Source of the DNA: an uncultured Kordia sp.
Lineage (GTDB): Bacteria > Bacteroidota > Bacteroidia > Flavobacteriales > Flavobacteriaceae
Direction of reading: 5' to 3'
NCBI GenBank assembly: GCA_913054565.1
Contig: CAJXHW010000059.1
Span: forward strand, 1-9,322
DNA length: 9,322 nucleotides
Shown here: positions 1 to 7,058 of the stretch, in pieces
Layout of the letters: every line of letters begins with the position of its first letter
Numbering within the stretch: position 1 is the stretch's first letter
Translations under genes and position numbers: made by a program
Notes under the pieces: model-generated
The model's database searches: none
What the model was told of the DNA's origin: nothing
What the model saw: the letters and a program-made list of their open reading frames with translations, nothing else

Positions 1-1116
1 TATCAAGAAAATTATGAGCTTGCAGAAAAAACCAATCTAAATCTTTTAAATAAGATAAAAGACACTTCTGAACTTAAACCATTAATAACATATCATCAAA
101 GTACTGCAAATCTTGCTTACATCTATAAAAAAACTAAACGTTATGAAAAGTCTTTTGAGTATTATAGTAAGGAGAGGGAATTGTTTGAGATTATATCTGA
201 AAAACAAAAGGCCACTGAAATACGACGCATAGAAGCTAAACACAATGTAGCAAATGCAAGACAAGAAGAACAATTAAACACCTTAAAAGAGAAAGAGGCT
301 AAAGAACGCATGTATTTATGGTCTGGAATTGGCGGTATAGCAGCTTTAATTATTATTCTTTTCGGAACTATACTATACCGCAACAGCAAACTGAAAGCAA
401 GAAACCTTTCTTTAAACTTAGTAGAGCAAGAATTAAACCAACAAAAAACATTACAAGCATTACAAGAGAAAAACCAAAGTAAATTATTAAACGCCACTTT
501 AGATGGTAGAGAAGTTGAACGCAAAGATATTGCTCAAACATTACATGACAGTGTTAGTGCACTGCTTTCTTCCGCAAACATGCATTTGCAAGTAGCAAAG
601 AAAAAATGCACCACACCTATTGATGAATTAGAAAAATCGCAACGCATTATTGATGAGGCATCGGGTAAAGTAAGAGATTTATCACATAAACTGATTTCTG
701 CAGTATTATTAAAATTTGGTTTGGAACATGCTGTGTATGATATGTGCGAAAAATATAGCAACTCCTCATTGCTTTTTGAATTGGAAAGTGAAGATAAAAT
801 CCCCCGTTTTGAACAAGATTTTGAAATAAAGATTCATAATATTATTGAAGAGTGTATTAATAACATCATTAAACATAGTAAAGCCACAGAAGCTTCAGTT
901 TTTTTACTACACAAAAACAAGTCGTTACAAGTCGTTATTAAAGATAATGGTGTTGGGTTTGATGTGTCAAAAATAAGTCCAAGTTCAGGTATTGGGTTAA
1001 GCCAAATTAAAGCGCGTATTGAAAATTTAAATGGAACATTTCACATAACATCAACAAGCAACATTGGTACAGAAATAAACATGAACATCCCTATTCAAAT
1101 AACACGTAATAACTAA
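1..1116 (+). CDS. TPR sensor histidine kinase, HisKA_3 type (5' end missing)
   Basis: Membrane sensor kinase of a two-component system; the frame is open from base 1, so the gene begins outside the window and the TTG at 181 is not its start. The 371 visible residues hold, in order: the end of a TPR region (about 1-65, typically periplasmic in such proteins), a charged coiled-coil-like stretch (about 65-103), one membrane helix (about 104-126, followed by YRNSKLK), a second coiled coil, a HisKA_3 dimerisation/phosphoacceptor box with ERKDIAQTLHDS (His at residue 182, bases 544-546), and a HATPase_c domain with N box IIEECINNIIKH and G1 box DNGVGF (943-960), then a GIGL G2 box. All catalytic motifs are intact. 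Kinases of this class usually pair with a LuxR/NarL-type response regulator; none is present here. It is followed after 59 nt by a close paralog, probably in the same transcript. The stimulus cannot be inferred. Confidence 0.93.
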   Translation, partial: YQENYELAEKTNLNLLNKIKDTSELKPLITYHQSTANLAYIYKKTKRYEKSFEYYSKERELFEIISEKQKATEIRRIEAKHNVANARQEEQLNTLKEKEAKERMYLWSGIGGIAALIIILFGTILYRNSKLKARNLSLNLVEQELNQQKTLQALQEKNQSKLLNATLDGREVERKDIAQTLHDSVSALLSSANMHLQVAKKKCTTPIDELEKSQRIIDEASGKVRDLSHKLISAVLLKFGLEHAVYDMCEKYSNSSLLFELESEDKIPRFEQDFEIKIHNIIEECINNIIKHSKATEASVFLLHKNKSLQVVIKDNGVGFDVSKISPSSGIGLSQIKARIENLNGTFHITSTSNIGTEINMNIPIQITRNN

Positions 1117-1175
1117 CCAAAGCCCCTTTCAGTATTAACTTACGCAATTAAATAAATTAACATCAAAATTATATT

Positions 1176-2924
1176 GTGATTTTATACAAAAAAACACCGC
1201 TACTGTTAATATTTATATTCATAACAACCGTAAGTTTTTCACAGCTAAAACAAAACGATTCTATTTTTTCTTTGGTTAATAAATACATCGAGGAAGATAA
1301 TAAAGAAGAAGCTTTAAAGCTTGCAATTACTCAATTAGAAGCCGTAACCAAAAAAGAGTCAACTACCCTACAAATAAAATGGAATCGGAAAATTGGCGAA
1401 TTATTTAGTCACAATAACAATTACCCTGTTTCACTTACTTATTACAACAAAGCTATGATGCTTTGCAACAAAACAGGAGACTCATTAGCAATGGCTCAAG
1501 TGTATTTTGATATTGGCTCATTAAACCTTTCTGCTTATTCTAAACAAAGTTATCTAGAACAAAATACTGATGTTGCGCTTGACAAAAGAGACGCAGCCTT
1601 TAATAACTTTAATTACCTATTGAATAATTTTAAACATCTTGATAGCATTGACGGTATTTTTGCTAAAACCTATGCCAACTTAACTGGAGTTTATTCCTTT
1701 ACATCAAACTATAATAAAGCAGAGGAAGCCGGAAAAAAAGCCCTTGAGTACTACACTAAACTGAAAGATACCATTTCAATAGTTGGTGTAAAAATCAATA
1801 TGGGAGTAACTCAAATATTCCAAGAAAAATTTGATGACGCAGAACTAAACTACCTAGAGCTATTACCCTTGCTAAAAGACACTACCAATTTAAAAATACT
1901 ACATTACAAAGAAATTAATTATGCCAACTTAGCACATATTTATAGCGAACAGAACAAACATAAAGAGGCAAATAAATATTTAAGTTTATCGCACCAATTA
2001 AACGTACTTAATTTAGAACGAACCTCAAATAAAATTTTAGCAGAAATTGAAGCCAAATACAACCAAGATAAAGCTAGACAAGAAGAAATTGCTAAAGCAA
2101 AAATAGAACTTGACAAAAAAGAGAAAACGCAATTAATTTTAGGAATATCAGTAACTACAGCAATTTCAATGTTATTATTTGCTGCATTTTTATATAGAAA
2201 CAGCAAATTAAAAGCTAAAAAATTAGAATTGAAATTAGTTCAAAAAGAATACAACCAACAGCAACAAATTCAAGAGTTACGTGAGCAAACTTAAAACAAA
2301 ATTATTACTGCCACATTAGATGGCCGGTTAAAAGAGCGCAAATATATTGCACAGACATTACATGATAGCATTAGCGCTTTACTCTCGTCTGCAAATATGC
2401 ATTTACAGGTGGTCAAAAAGAAAAACAGTAGCCCAATTAAAGAGTTAGAAAAATCACAGCTTATTATTAATGAAGCCTCAGATATTGTCAGAGATTTATC
2501 TCATAAATTAATTTCGTCAGTGTTAATAAAGTTCGGGCTAAAAACAGCGTTACAAGGGTTGTGTGAGAAATATTCTAATGACGATTTATCTTTTACACTC
2601 AACACAACAACTCAAATTCCTAGATATGAACAAGACTTTGAACTTAAAATTTTCAATATCATTCAGGAGTCCACAAATAACATTATTAAACACAGCAACG
2701 CATCTGCAACATCTATTTACATGAAACAAATAGATACTAACTTATTAATTACTATTGAAGACAATGGCGTGGGCTTTAATGCCGAAAATACAGCCTTAAA
2801 AAAAGGTGTTGGACTAGATTTAATAAAAACTCAAATTAAAAATCTAAATGGCCACATTCAAATAACATCGATAGAAAACAAAGGGACAAGCATTGAAATA
2901 AGTGTTCCTGTAATTATAGCTTGA
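1176..2924 (+). pseudogene. Second TPR sensor histidine kinase, interrupted by one in-frame TAA
   Basis: Paralog of the preceding kinase. Starting at GTG 1176 (signal peptide about 1-22, ending VSFSQ), it reads through TPR-like repeats (about 70-280), a coiled coil, one membrane helix (about 319-341, then YRNSKLK as in the paralog) and a cytoplasmic coiled coil, and stops after 372 residues at TAA 2292-2294. The same frame continues without another stop to TGA 2922-2924 and encodes the rest of the kinase: ERKYIAQTLHDS with the phosphoacceptor His at 2361-2363, N box IIQESTNNIIKH, G1 box DNGVGF (2760-2777) and G2 box GVGL. Repaired, the protein would be about 582 residues. There is no ATG, GTG or TTG in frame between the stop and ATG 2397, which lies beyond the histidine, so restarted translation would give an ATPase fragment without a phosphoacceptor. 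The upstream product would be a membrane TPR receptor with no kinase. It may be a recent nonsense allele, a sequencing error or a read-through gene; intact downstream motifs argue against old decay. Confidence 0.85.
2292..2294 (+). other. In-frame TAA interrupting the second kinase
   Basis: The codons read GAG CAA ACT TAA AAC AAA. Aligned without gaps backwards from the shared TLDGR motif, this TAA falls exactly on the CAA glutamine codon of the paralog (475-477, AAC CAA AGT AAA). A single C-to-T transition therefore explains it, with no frame change. Confidence 0.85.
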
Positions 2925-3123
2925 TTTATGTAATGCAATTGATCAATAATCATAAAGATGACATTAAACCTATGCTTCTTTTCTACATTTTATAACGCTA
3001 AAAAAGTGGCTGTGGGTTAAATTTAGATGCTTCATTTTAAAAAAGTGAAAAAAAATAGAGCTATTTAACACATCTGTGGGAAAATAAAATGGTTTAAAGC
3101 AGTATTTATTACGCTGATATTTT

Positions 3124-3131
3124 TACATTTG
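3124..3131 (+). promoter_or_regulatory. Candidate -7 element for sucC
   Basis: TACATTTG matches the Bacteroidota -7 consensus TAnnTTTG and lies 29 nt before the sucC ATG, which would give a leader of roughly 20-25 nt. No TTTG or TTG is seen at the usual 17-23 nt upstream, so the -33 half is missing or weak. The rest of the 2925-3160 gap holds no gene, no good hairpin terminator and no clear RNA; a 10-bp palindrome ATTGATCAAT at 2938-2947 is probably chance. Confidence 0.45.
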
Positions 3132-3160
3132 CTAAGCTTTAAAAAGATAACAAGTACATT

Positions 3161-4354
3161 ATGAATTTACACGAATATCAAGGTAAAGAAATATTAAGTA
3201 GTTTTGGTGTTAGAATCCAAAGAGGAATTGTAGCGCAAACTGCTGATGAAGCTGTAAATGCAGCAAAAAAATTAACTGAAGAAACCGGTACAGGTTGGCA
3301 CGTAATTAAAGCACAAGTTCACGCGGGTGGTCGTGGAAAAGGTGGTGGAGTTAAGTTGGCTAAAAACTTAGATGAGGTTAAAGACATCGCCGGACAAATT
3401 ATAGGAATGGATTTAGTAACGCCTCAAACTTCTGCCGAAGGAAAGAGAGTACACCAAGTACTAGTTGCTGAAGATGTTTACTATCCAGGAGAAAGTGAAA
3501 CAAGTGAATTTTATGTATCTGTATTATTAAACAGAGCTACTGGTAGAAACATGGTAATGTATTCTACAGAAGGTGGTATGGATATAGAAACTGTTGCTGA
3601 GGAAACTCCGCATTTAATTTTCACTGAAGAAATAGATCCTGCTACAGGATTATTACCATTTCAAGCACGTAAAATTGCTTTTAACTTAGGTTTATCAGGA
3701 AAAGCATTTAAAGAAATGACTAAGTTTGTTGCTGCATTATATAAAGCATACGTAGAGTCTGATTCTGCTATGTTTGAAATTAATCCAGTATTAAAAACTT
3801 CTGATGATTTAATTATGGCGGTTGATGCAAAAGTTACTATTGACGATAATGCATTATACAGACGTAAAGATTATTTAGCAATGCGTGACTTAAGAGAAGA
3901 AAACGCTATTGAAGTAGAAGCAGGTGCTTTAGGTTTAAACTATGTAGATTTAGATGGTAATGTTGGATGTATGGTTAACGGAGCTGGTCTAGCAATGGCA
4001 ACTATGGATTTAATTAAAATGTCTGGTGGTGAACCAGCAAACTTTTTAGATGTTGGAGGTACTGCAGATGCTAAACGTGTTGAAGAGGCTTTTAGAATCA
4101 TCTTAAAAGATCCGAATGTAAAAGCTATATTGGTAAACATTTTTGGAGGAATTGTACGTTGTGACCGTGTTGCTGAAGGAATTATTGCAGCATTTAAAAA
4201 CATGGGAGATGCTATGAACGTACCATTAATTGTTCGTTTACAAGGAACTAATGCAGATATTGCTAAAAAGTTAATTGATGATTCAGGATTAGATGTACAC
4301 TCGGCAACTGCTTTTAAAGAAGCTGCTGATAAAGTAAAAGCTGTTTTAGCTTAA
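3161..4354 (+). CDS. sucC: Succinyl-CoA synthetase (ADP/GDP-forming) beta subunit
   Basis: Beta subunit of the TCA-cycle enzyme that interconverts succinyl-CoA and succinate with ATP or GTP formation; cytoplasmic, working with the alpha subunit SucD. The 397 residues match the usual family length. The N-terminal ATP-grasp domain begins MNLHEYQGKEIL and carries the nucleotide-binding loop GGRGKGGGV (56-64). FEINPV and AVDAK supply the expected metal-binding Asn (about 208) and Asp (about 222). The C-terminal CoA-ligase domain has GLAMATMD, FLDVGG (295-300), NIFGGIVRCD (326-335) and VRLQGTNAD (358-366). The start is the only sensible ATG, with a weak A-rich upstream region as is normal in this phylum. 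sucD is not adjacent; the gene seems to be a single-gene transcript with a candidate promoter before it and a strong terminator after it. Confidence 0.98.
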   Translation: MNLHEYQGKEILSSFGVRIQRGIVAQTADEAVNAAKKLTEETGTGWHVIKAQVHAGGRGKGGGVKLAKNLDEVKDIAGQIIGMDLVTPQTSAEGKRVHQVLVAEDVYYPGESETSEFYVSVLLNRATGRNMVMYSTEGGMDIETVAEETPHLIFTEEIDPATGLLPFQARKIAFNLGLSGKAFKEMTKFVAALYKAYVESDSAMFEINPVLKTSDDLIMAVDAKVTIDDNALYRRKDYLAMRDLREENAIEVEAGALGLNYVDLDGNVGCMVNGAGLAMATMDLIKMSGGEPANFLDVGGTADAKRVEEAFRIILKDPNVKAILVNIFGGIVRCDRVAEGIIAAFKNMGDAMNVPLIVRLQGTNADIAKKLIDDSGLDVHSATAFKEAADKVKAVLA

Positions 4355-4375
4355 CATACTGATTTTAATATATAG

Positions 4376-4408
4376 AAAAAGCTCAAACTTAAGTTTGAGC
4401 TTTTTTTT
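4376..4408 (+). terminator. Rho-independent terminator after sucC
   Basis: A perfect 20-bp palindrome at 4381-4400 (arms GCTCAAAC and GTTTGAGC around TTAA) is flanked by five A (4376-4380) and eight T (4401-4408), which lengthens the stem with A-T pairs and gives a U tract. It starts 21 nt after the sucC stop. The A run would also supply a short U tract for transcription from the other strand. Confidence 0.92.
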
Positions 4409-4422
4409 GTTATATTAGTACT

Positions 4423-4821
4423 ATGAGTCACGAAGAAAAATTAAGTGCTTTAAGCCAGCTCATTGCGTTTGCACGAGCAAATAATGACGTTTCTATTATT
4501 GAGTATAATTTTTTAATTGCTATTGCTAATCTAATTGGTGTTACAAAAGAAGCATTTGATAAATTATTAAACTCACCATACCCTTTTAGGAATATTAAAC
4601 ATGAAAGCCAACGTATAGTTCAATTTCATAGACTGCTTTTACTCATGAACATTGACCATGTCATAGCCCCTGAAGAATTAGACAAAATACACCAACTAGG
4701 CTTAAAAATGGGCTTGAATATTTTAGCTGTAGACAAAACTCTAGAGGTGATGAAAAACTATAAAAACAATAACATTCCACCTGAAGTTTTGTTAGACATT
4801 TTCAAAGCCCACTACAATTAA
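4423..4821 (+). CDS. Small TerB-like helical protein, function unknown
   Basis: A 132-residue soluble protein with no signal peptide or membrane helix. It begins MSHEEKLSALSQLIAFARAN and reads as a series of amphipathic helices, with an EYNFLIAIANLIGV stretch near the start and an acidic turn with VIAPEELDKIHQLG near residues 80-92. This pattern, a helix pair around a D/E-containing turn repeated twice, resembles the TerB/tellurite-resistance-like fold widespread in Flavobacteriia; the assignment is by pattern only and no catalytic motif is visible. The ATG lies 14 nt after the terminator T run, leaving little room for a promoter, so transcription may depend on read-through from sucC or on a nearly leaderless start. 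It converges on the PAP2 gene with only 2 nt between the stop codons. Confidence 0.82.
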   Translation: MSHEEKLSALSQLIAFARANNDVSIIEYNFLIAIANLIGVTKEAFDKLLNSPYPFRNIKHESQRIVQFHRLLLLMNIDHVIAPEELDKIHQLGLKMGLNILAVDKTLEVMKNYKNNNIPPEVLLDIFKAHYN

Positions 4822-4823
4822 AA

Positions 4824-5387
4824 TTAATGTGTTAATTTATGAACTAAATATTGATATAACTTATACATCAATACCCCCATAGCTGCGCCAAAAACAAATC
4901 CCGTCAATACATCTCCTGGATAGTGTACACCAATGTATATTCTACTATACCCTACCATAAGTGCCCAAATGAATAATAATATTGCACTATATTTTAGATG
5001 CTTTTTAAGTAATTGCCCTGTAAAAATAGCTAAGGCCATAAAATTAGTAGCATGTGCCGAAAAATAGCCTCCTTTACTCCCACACCAATCTTTAACCAAT
5101 CTAACTTGATCTGCTAATTCATAGCAAGGTCTTTGACGTAGCAATAATTCAAACTTAAAGTAGCTACAAACCCTATCAGTAATAACAATCATAATAGCAA
5201 CAAGTAAAACCGCTATTAATGTATTTTTTACCCCTAGTTTTTTATACAATAAAAACAAAAGAACAGCATACATTGGTATCGCATTCCATTTTCCAGTAAT
5301 AAACATCCAGAAACTATCAAAAGTTGGAGTTCCTAAACCGTTTAAAAATAAAAACAGATCTGTATCTAACTGTAATAATCCATCCAT
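4824..5387 (-). CDS. PAP2-family membrane phosphatase
   Basis: Integral membrane lipid phosphatase of the PAP2 superfamily (187 residues, several hydrophobic helices), of the kind that dephosphorylates phosphatidic acid, undecaprenyl diphosphate or lipid A; the substrate cannot be told from sequence. The three phosphatase motifs are present: K78 with RQRP (84-87), which has 7 rather than 6 residues between Lys and Arg-Pro; GYFSAHATN with the motif-2 His at 112, where the common PSGH reads FSAH; and SRIYIGVHYPGD (148-159), a perfect SR-x5-H-x3-D. The N-terminus (LDTDLFLFLNGLG) is typical of flavobacterial members. Its ATG overlaps the stop of the upstream small gene as TAATG, implying translational coupling. 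It is the last gene of the MATE unit and ends 2 nt from a convergent gene. Confidence 0.93.
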   Translation of the reverse strand: MDGLLQLDTDLFLFLNGLGTPTFDSFWMFITGKWNAIPMYAVLLFLLYKKLGVKNTLIAVLLVAIMIVITDRVCSYFKFELLLRQRPCYELADQVRLVKDWCGSKGGYFSAHATNFMALAIFTGQLLKKHLKYSAILLFIWALMVGYSRIYIGVHYPGDVLTGFVFGAAMGVLMYKLYQYLVHKLTH

Positions 5388-5614
5388 TATTCGTCGTATA
5401 AAGCTACTTCTCTATCGTAAAAATCAGATGCTTCCTGAATGCATATTTCTGCCTCCGACAACAATTCGTCTTCATCCTCTTTATCAAAATCTTCCAACCA
5501 TCCAATTTCATCATTTACTAAATTGATGATAAATCATGGAAAACCAGTATGAACTATAAATATATCATCTGGGAAATCTGTATTGTCTCCTAATAAAAAC
5601 TTTGGTAACTCCAT
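5387..5614 (-). pseudogene. Small acidic protein gene with in-frame TGA at codon 27
   Basis: The frame starts at ATG 5614 with MELPKFLLGDNTDFPDD, meets TGA at 5536-5534, and runs on to TAA at 5389-5387. Apart from that stop, the 75 codons form one coherent acidic protein: after the stop come FIINLVNDEIGWLEDFDKED and a helix rich in Glu and Asp that ends ALYDE. I recall short flavobacterial hypothetical proteins of this shape with an Arg where the stop lies (a PRF sequence); that is memory, not a search. CGA to TGA by one C-to-T change would account for it. The gene sits 5 nt after the MATE stop and shares the A of TAATG with the PAP2 start, so spacing also supports a real gene filling this gap. 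There is no signal peptide or membrane helix, and the function is unknown. If the 26-residue product is all that is made, coupling to the PAP2 gene may be reduced. Confidence 0.68.
5534..5536 (-). other. In-frame TGA in the small acidic gene
   Basis: On the minus strand the codons are GGT TTT CCA TGA TTT ATC ATC. No ATG in the main frame follows. An out-of-frame ATG overlapping the TGA opens only eight codons, so local restart does not rescue the protein. Confidence 0.7.
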
Positions 5615-5619
5615 ATACT

Positions 5620-6990
5620 TTATGTCTTGATTAATTTTTTAGTTATATAATTGAATCTAATGAATAGTAGTATAGCTGCTACTGACAAGCCTGCCAACAA
5701 ACCAAACCATACACCTGAACTTTTAAACTCAGTATGCAATCCTAAACAATAGCTCATAGGAAAACCTACAACCCAATAGGATATAAATATTAGTAGTGTA
5801 GGAATTTTAACATCCTGTACTCCTCGCAAAGCTCCTAAAACAACTACTTGTATTCCATCAGATATTTGAAAAACTGCAGCTATCAAGAGTAATGAGGATG
5901 CTATTTTTACTACTTCTACAGTGTTACCTAAATCTGCTAAATTATTATAATTTACAAACAAGTCTGGAAAAATATTATGACACATCACAAAGATTGCTGC
6001 AAAAATAATTTCAATAAATATTGTTAGCAGAAAAATAGAAAATGCCACTCTTCGTAATTCTTTAAAGTTTTGTAACCCCTTCTGATTACCAACTCTAATC
6101 ATAGCCGCAACACTTAACCCCATACCAACCATAAAGGTTAAAGAAGATAATTTTAGTGCTATTTGATTGGCAGCTTGCGCATTACTTCCCAAAACACCAG
6201 ATAACCATATACCCGCTGTAAATATAGCGACCTCAAAAAACATTTGCATTGCAGATGGCACACCTAATGACACTATCTTTTTTACAACTGTTTTTTTAAT
6301 GACTGCAAAATTTAAATTGGTCACATAAGGTTGAAATTTTTTCTTAGATCTTAATAACAGCCAAATGAACACAAGCATTACAATCCTTGAAATTAAAGTA
6401 CCAATGGCAGCACCAATAATTCCTAATTCAGGAAAGCCTAGCTTACCGTAAATTAATATATAGTTAAGAGCTATATTAATAACATTAGCTATAAGTGTAG
6501 CCCACATTGCATATTTTGTTTGCGACAAACCATCTGAAAATTGTTTAAACGCTTGAAACATTACCATTGGTATTAATGAAAATGCTACTATTTCAAGATA
6601 CGGAATTGCCAATGCAACAACATCTTCTGGTTGCTTCATATGATACATTAATGGCTTTAAAAACAACATTAAAGCAAATAATACTACACCCAAAAACGTA
6701 CACAATAACAACCCATGTTTAAAAGCGGCTTTACCTTTTACAACATTACCTTCACCATCTGCTTCAGCAACTAATGGGGTTATTGCTGTAGAAAATCCAA
6801 TTCCTAAAGACATTGCGATAAACAAAAAACTATTCCCTAATGATACCGCAGCTAATTCTGTTGTACCAATTTTACCCACCATAATATCATCAATCAAACC
6901 GACCATTGTATGCCCCACCATACCCAAAATAACAGGGTAAGCCAGTTTTAAGTTGTAACGAAATTCTTTTGTGTATGCAGTAATTTTCAA
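5620..6990 (-). CDS. MATE family multidrug/cation efflux transporter (TTG start)
   Basis: Inner-membrane antiporter that exports drugs or other organic cations in exchange for Na+ or H+. The 456 residues fit the family, with about 12 hydrophobic segments in two related halves. The first half opens with YPVILGMVGHTMVGLIDDIMVGKIG, the classic MATE start, and contains FQAFKQFSDGLSQTKYAM; the second half begins around LGVPSAMQMFFEVAIF and contains GLSVAAMIRVGNQKG. The start is TTG at 6990-6988: an in-frame TAG lies two codons upstream and the next ATG, at residue 24, would remove much of the first helix, so TTG is well supported. The gene leads a unit with the small acidic gene (5-nt gap) and the PAP2 phosphatase. 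A promoter and an operator-like dyad lie just upstream. The substrate cannot be predicted. Confidence 0.95.
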   Translation of the reverse strand: MKITAYTKEFRYNLKLAYPVILGMVGHTMVGLIDDIMVGKIGTTELAAVSLGNSFLFIAMSLGIGFSTAITPLVAEADGEGNVVKGKAAFKHGLLLCTFLGVVLFALMLFLKPLMYHMKQPEDVVALAIPYLEIVAFSLIPMVMFQAFKQFSDGLSQTKYAMWATLIANVINIALNYILIYGKLGFPELGIIGAAIGTLISRIVMLVFIWLLLRSKKKFQPYVTNLNFAVIKKTVVKKIVSLGVPSAMQMFFEVAIFTAGIWLSGVLGSNAQAANQIALKLSSLTFMVGMGLSVAAMIRVGNQKGLQNFKELRRVAFSIFLLTIFIEIIFAAIFVMCHNIFPDLFVNYNNLADLGNTVEVVKIASSLLLIAAVFQISDGIQVVVLGALRGVQDVKIPTLLIFISYWVVGFPMSYCLGLHTEFKSSGVWFGLLAGLSVAAILLFIRFNYITKKLIKT

Positions 6991-7005
6991 GTGCTATTTT
7001 TTTGG

Positions 7006-7021
7006 GTGTACAAATGTACAC
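7006..7021. promoter_or_regulatory. 16-bp dyad overlapping the MATE -7 element, possible operator
   Basis: GTGTACA and TGTACAC form perfect inverted arms separated by AA, and the dyad covers the whole -7 box. A protein bound here would block RNA polymerase. The TACA/TGTA core recalls BlaI/MecI-type sites, but no regulator gene is in the window, so the identity of any binder is unknown. Confidence 0.35.
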
Positions 7022-7038
7022 GATAGTATTCAAACAAA
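7011..7038 (-). promoter_or_regulatory. Promoter of the MATE transporter unit
   Basis: On the minus strand TACATTTG (7018-7011) is a perfect TAnnTTTG -7 element. TTTG occurs upstream twice in tandem (7038-7035 and 7034-7031); the farther copy leaves 16 nt to the -7 box, just under the usual 17-23. Transcription would start near 7005, giving an A-rich leader of about 15 nt before the TTG start with no Shine-Dalgarno sequence. Confidence 0.62.
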
Positions 7039-7058
7039 GGATATGAAGCCCTAGAAGA

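Noticed and set aside
162..761. Minus-strand open frames under the first kinase, and similar ones under the second kinase, sucC and the peptidase
   Set aside because: They lie opposite or out of frame with well-supported genes and their translations show no recognisable domain.
181..1116. TTG at 181 as the start of the first kinase
   Set aside because: The frame is open to base 1 and the upstream residues continue a TPR helix pair, so this is an internal Leu codon.
1117..1175. Separate promoter between the two kinase genes
   Set aside because: No TAnnTTTG element in the 59 nt; co-transcription is the simpler reading.
2397..2924. Downstream half of the second kinase as an independent gene
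   Set aside because: Its first ATG lies after the phosphoacceptor His, and no promoter or ribosome site is evident; better read as the tail of the interrupted gene.
3009..3078. CTGTGGG occurring twice before sucC, as a possible regulator repeat
   Set aside because: Two 7-bp copies about 60 bp apart with no shared flanks; consistent with chance.
4821..4838. AAATTAA-TGTG-TTAATTT hairpin between the convergent TerB-like and PAP2 genes as a terminator
   Set aside because: The stem is only A-T pairs, lacks a T tract on either side and overlaps coding bases; too weak to call.
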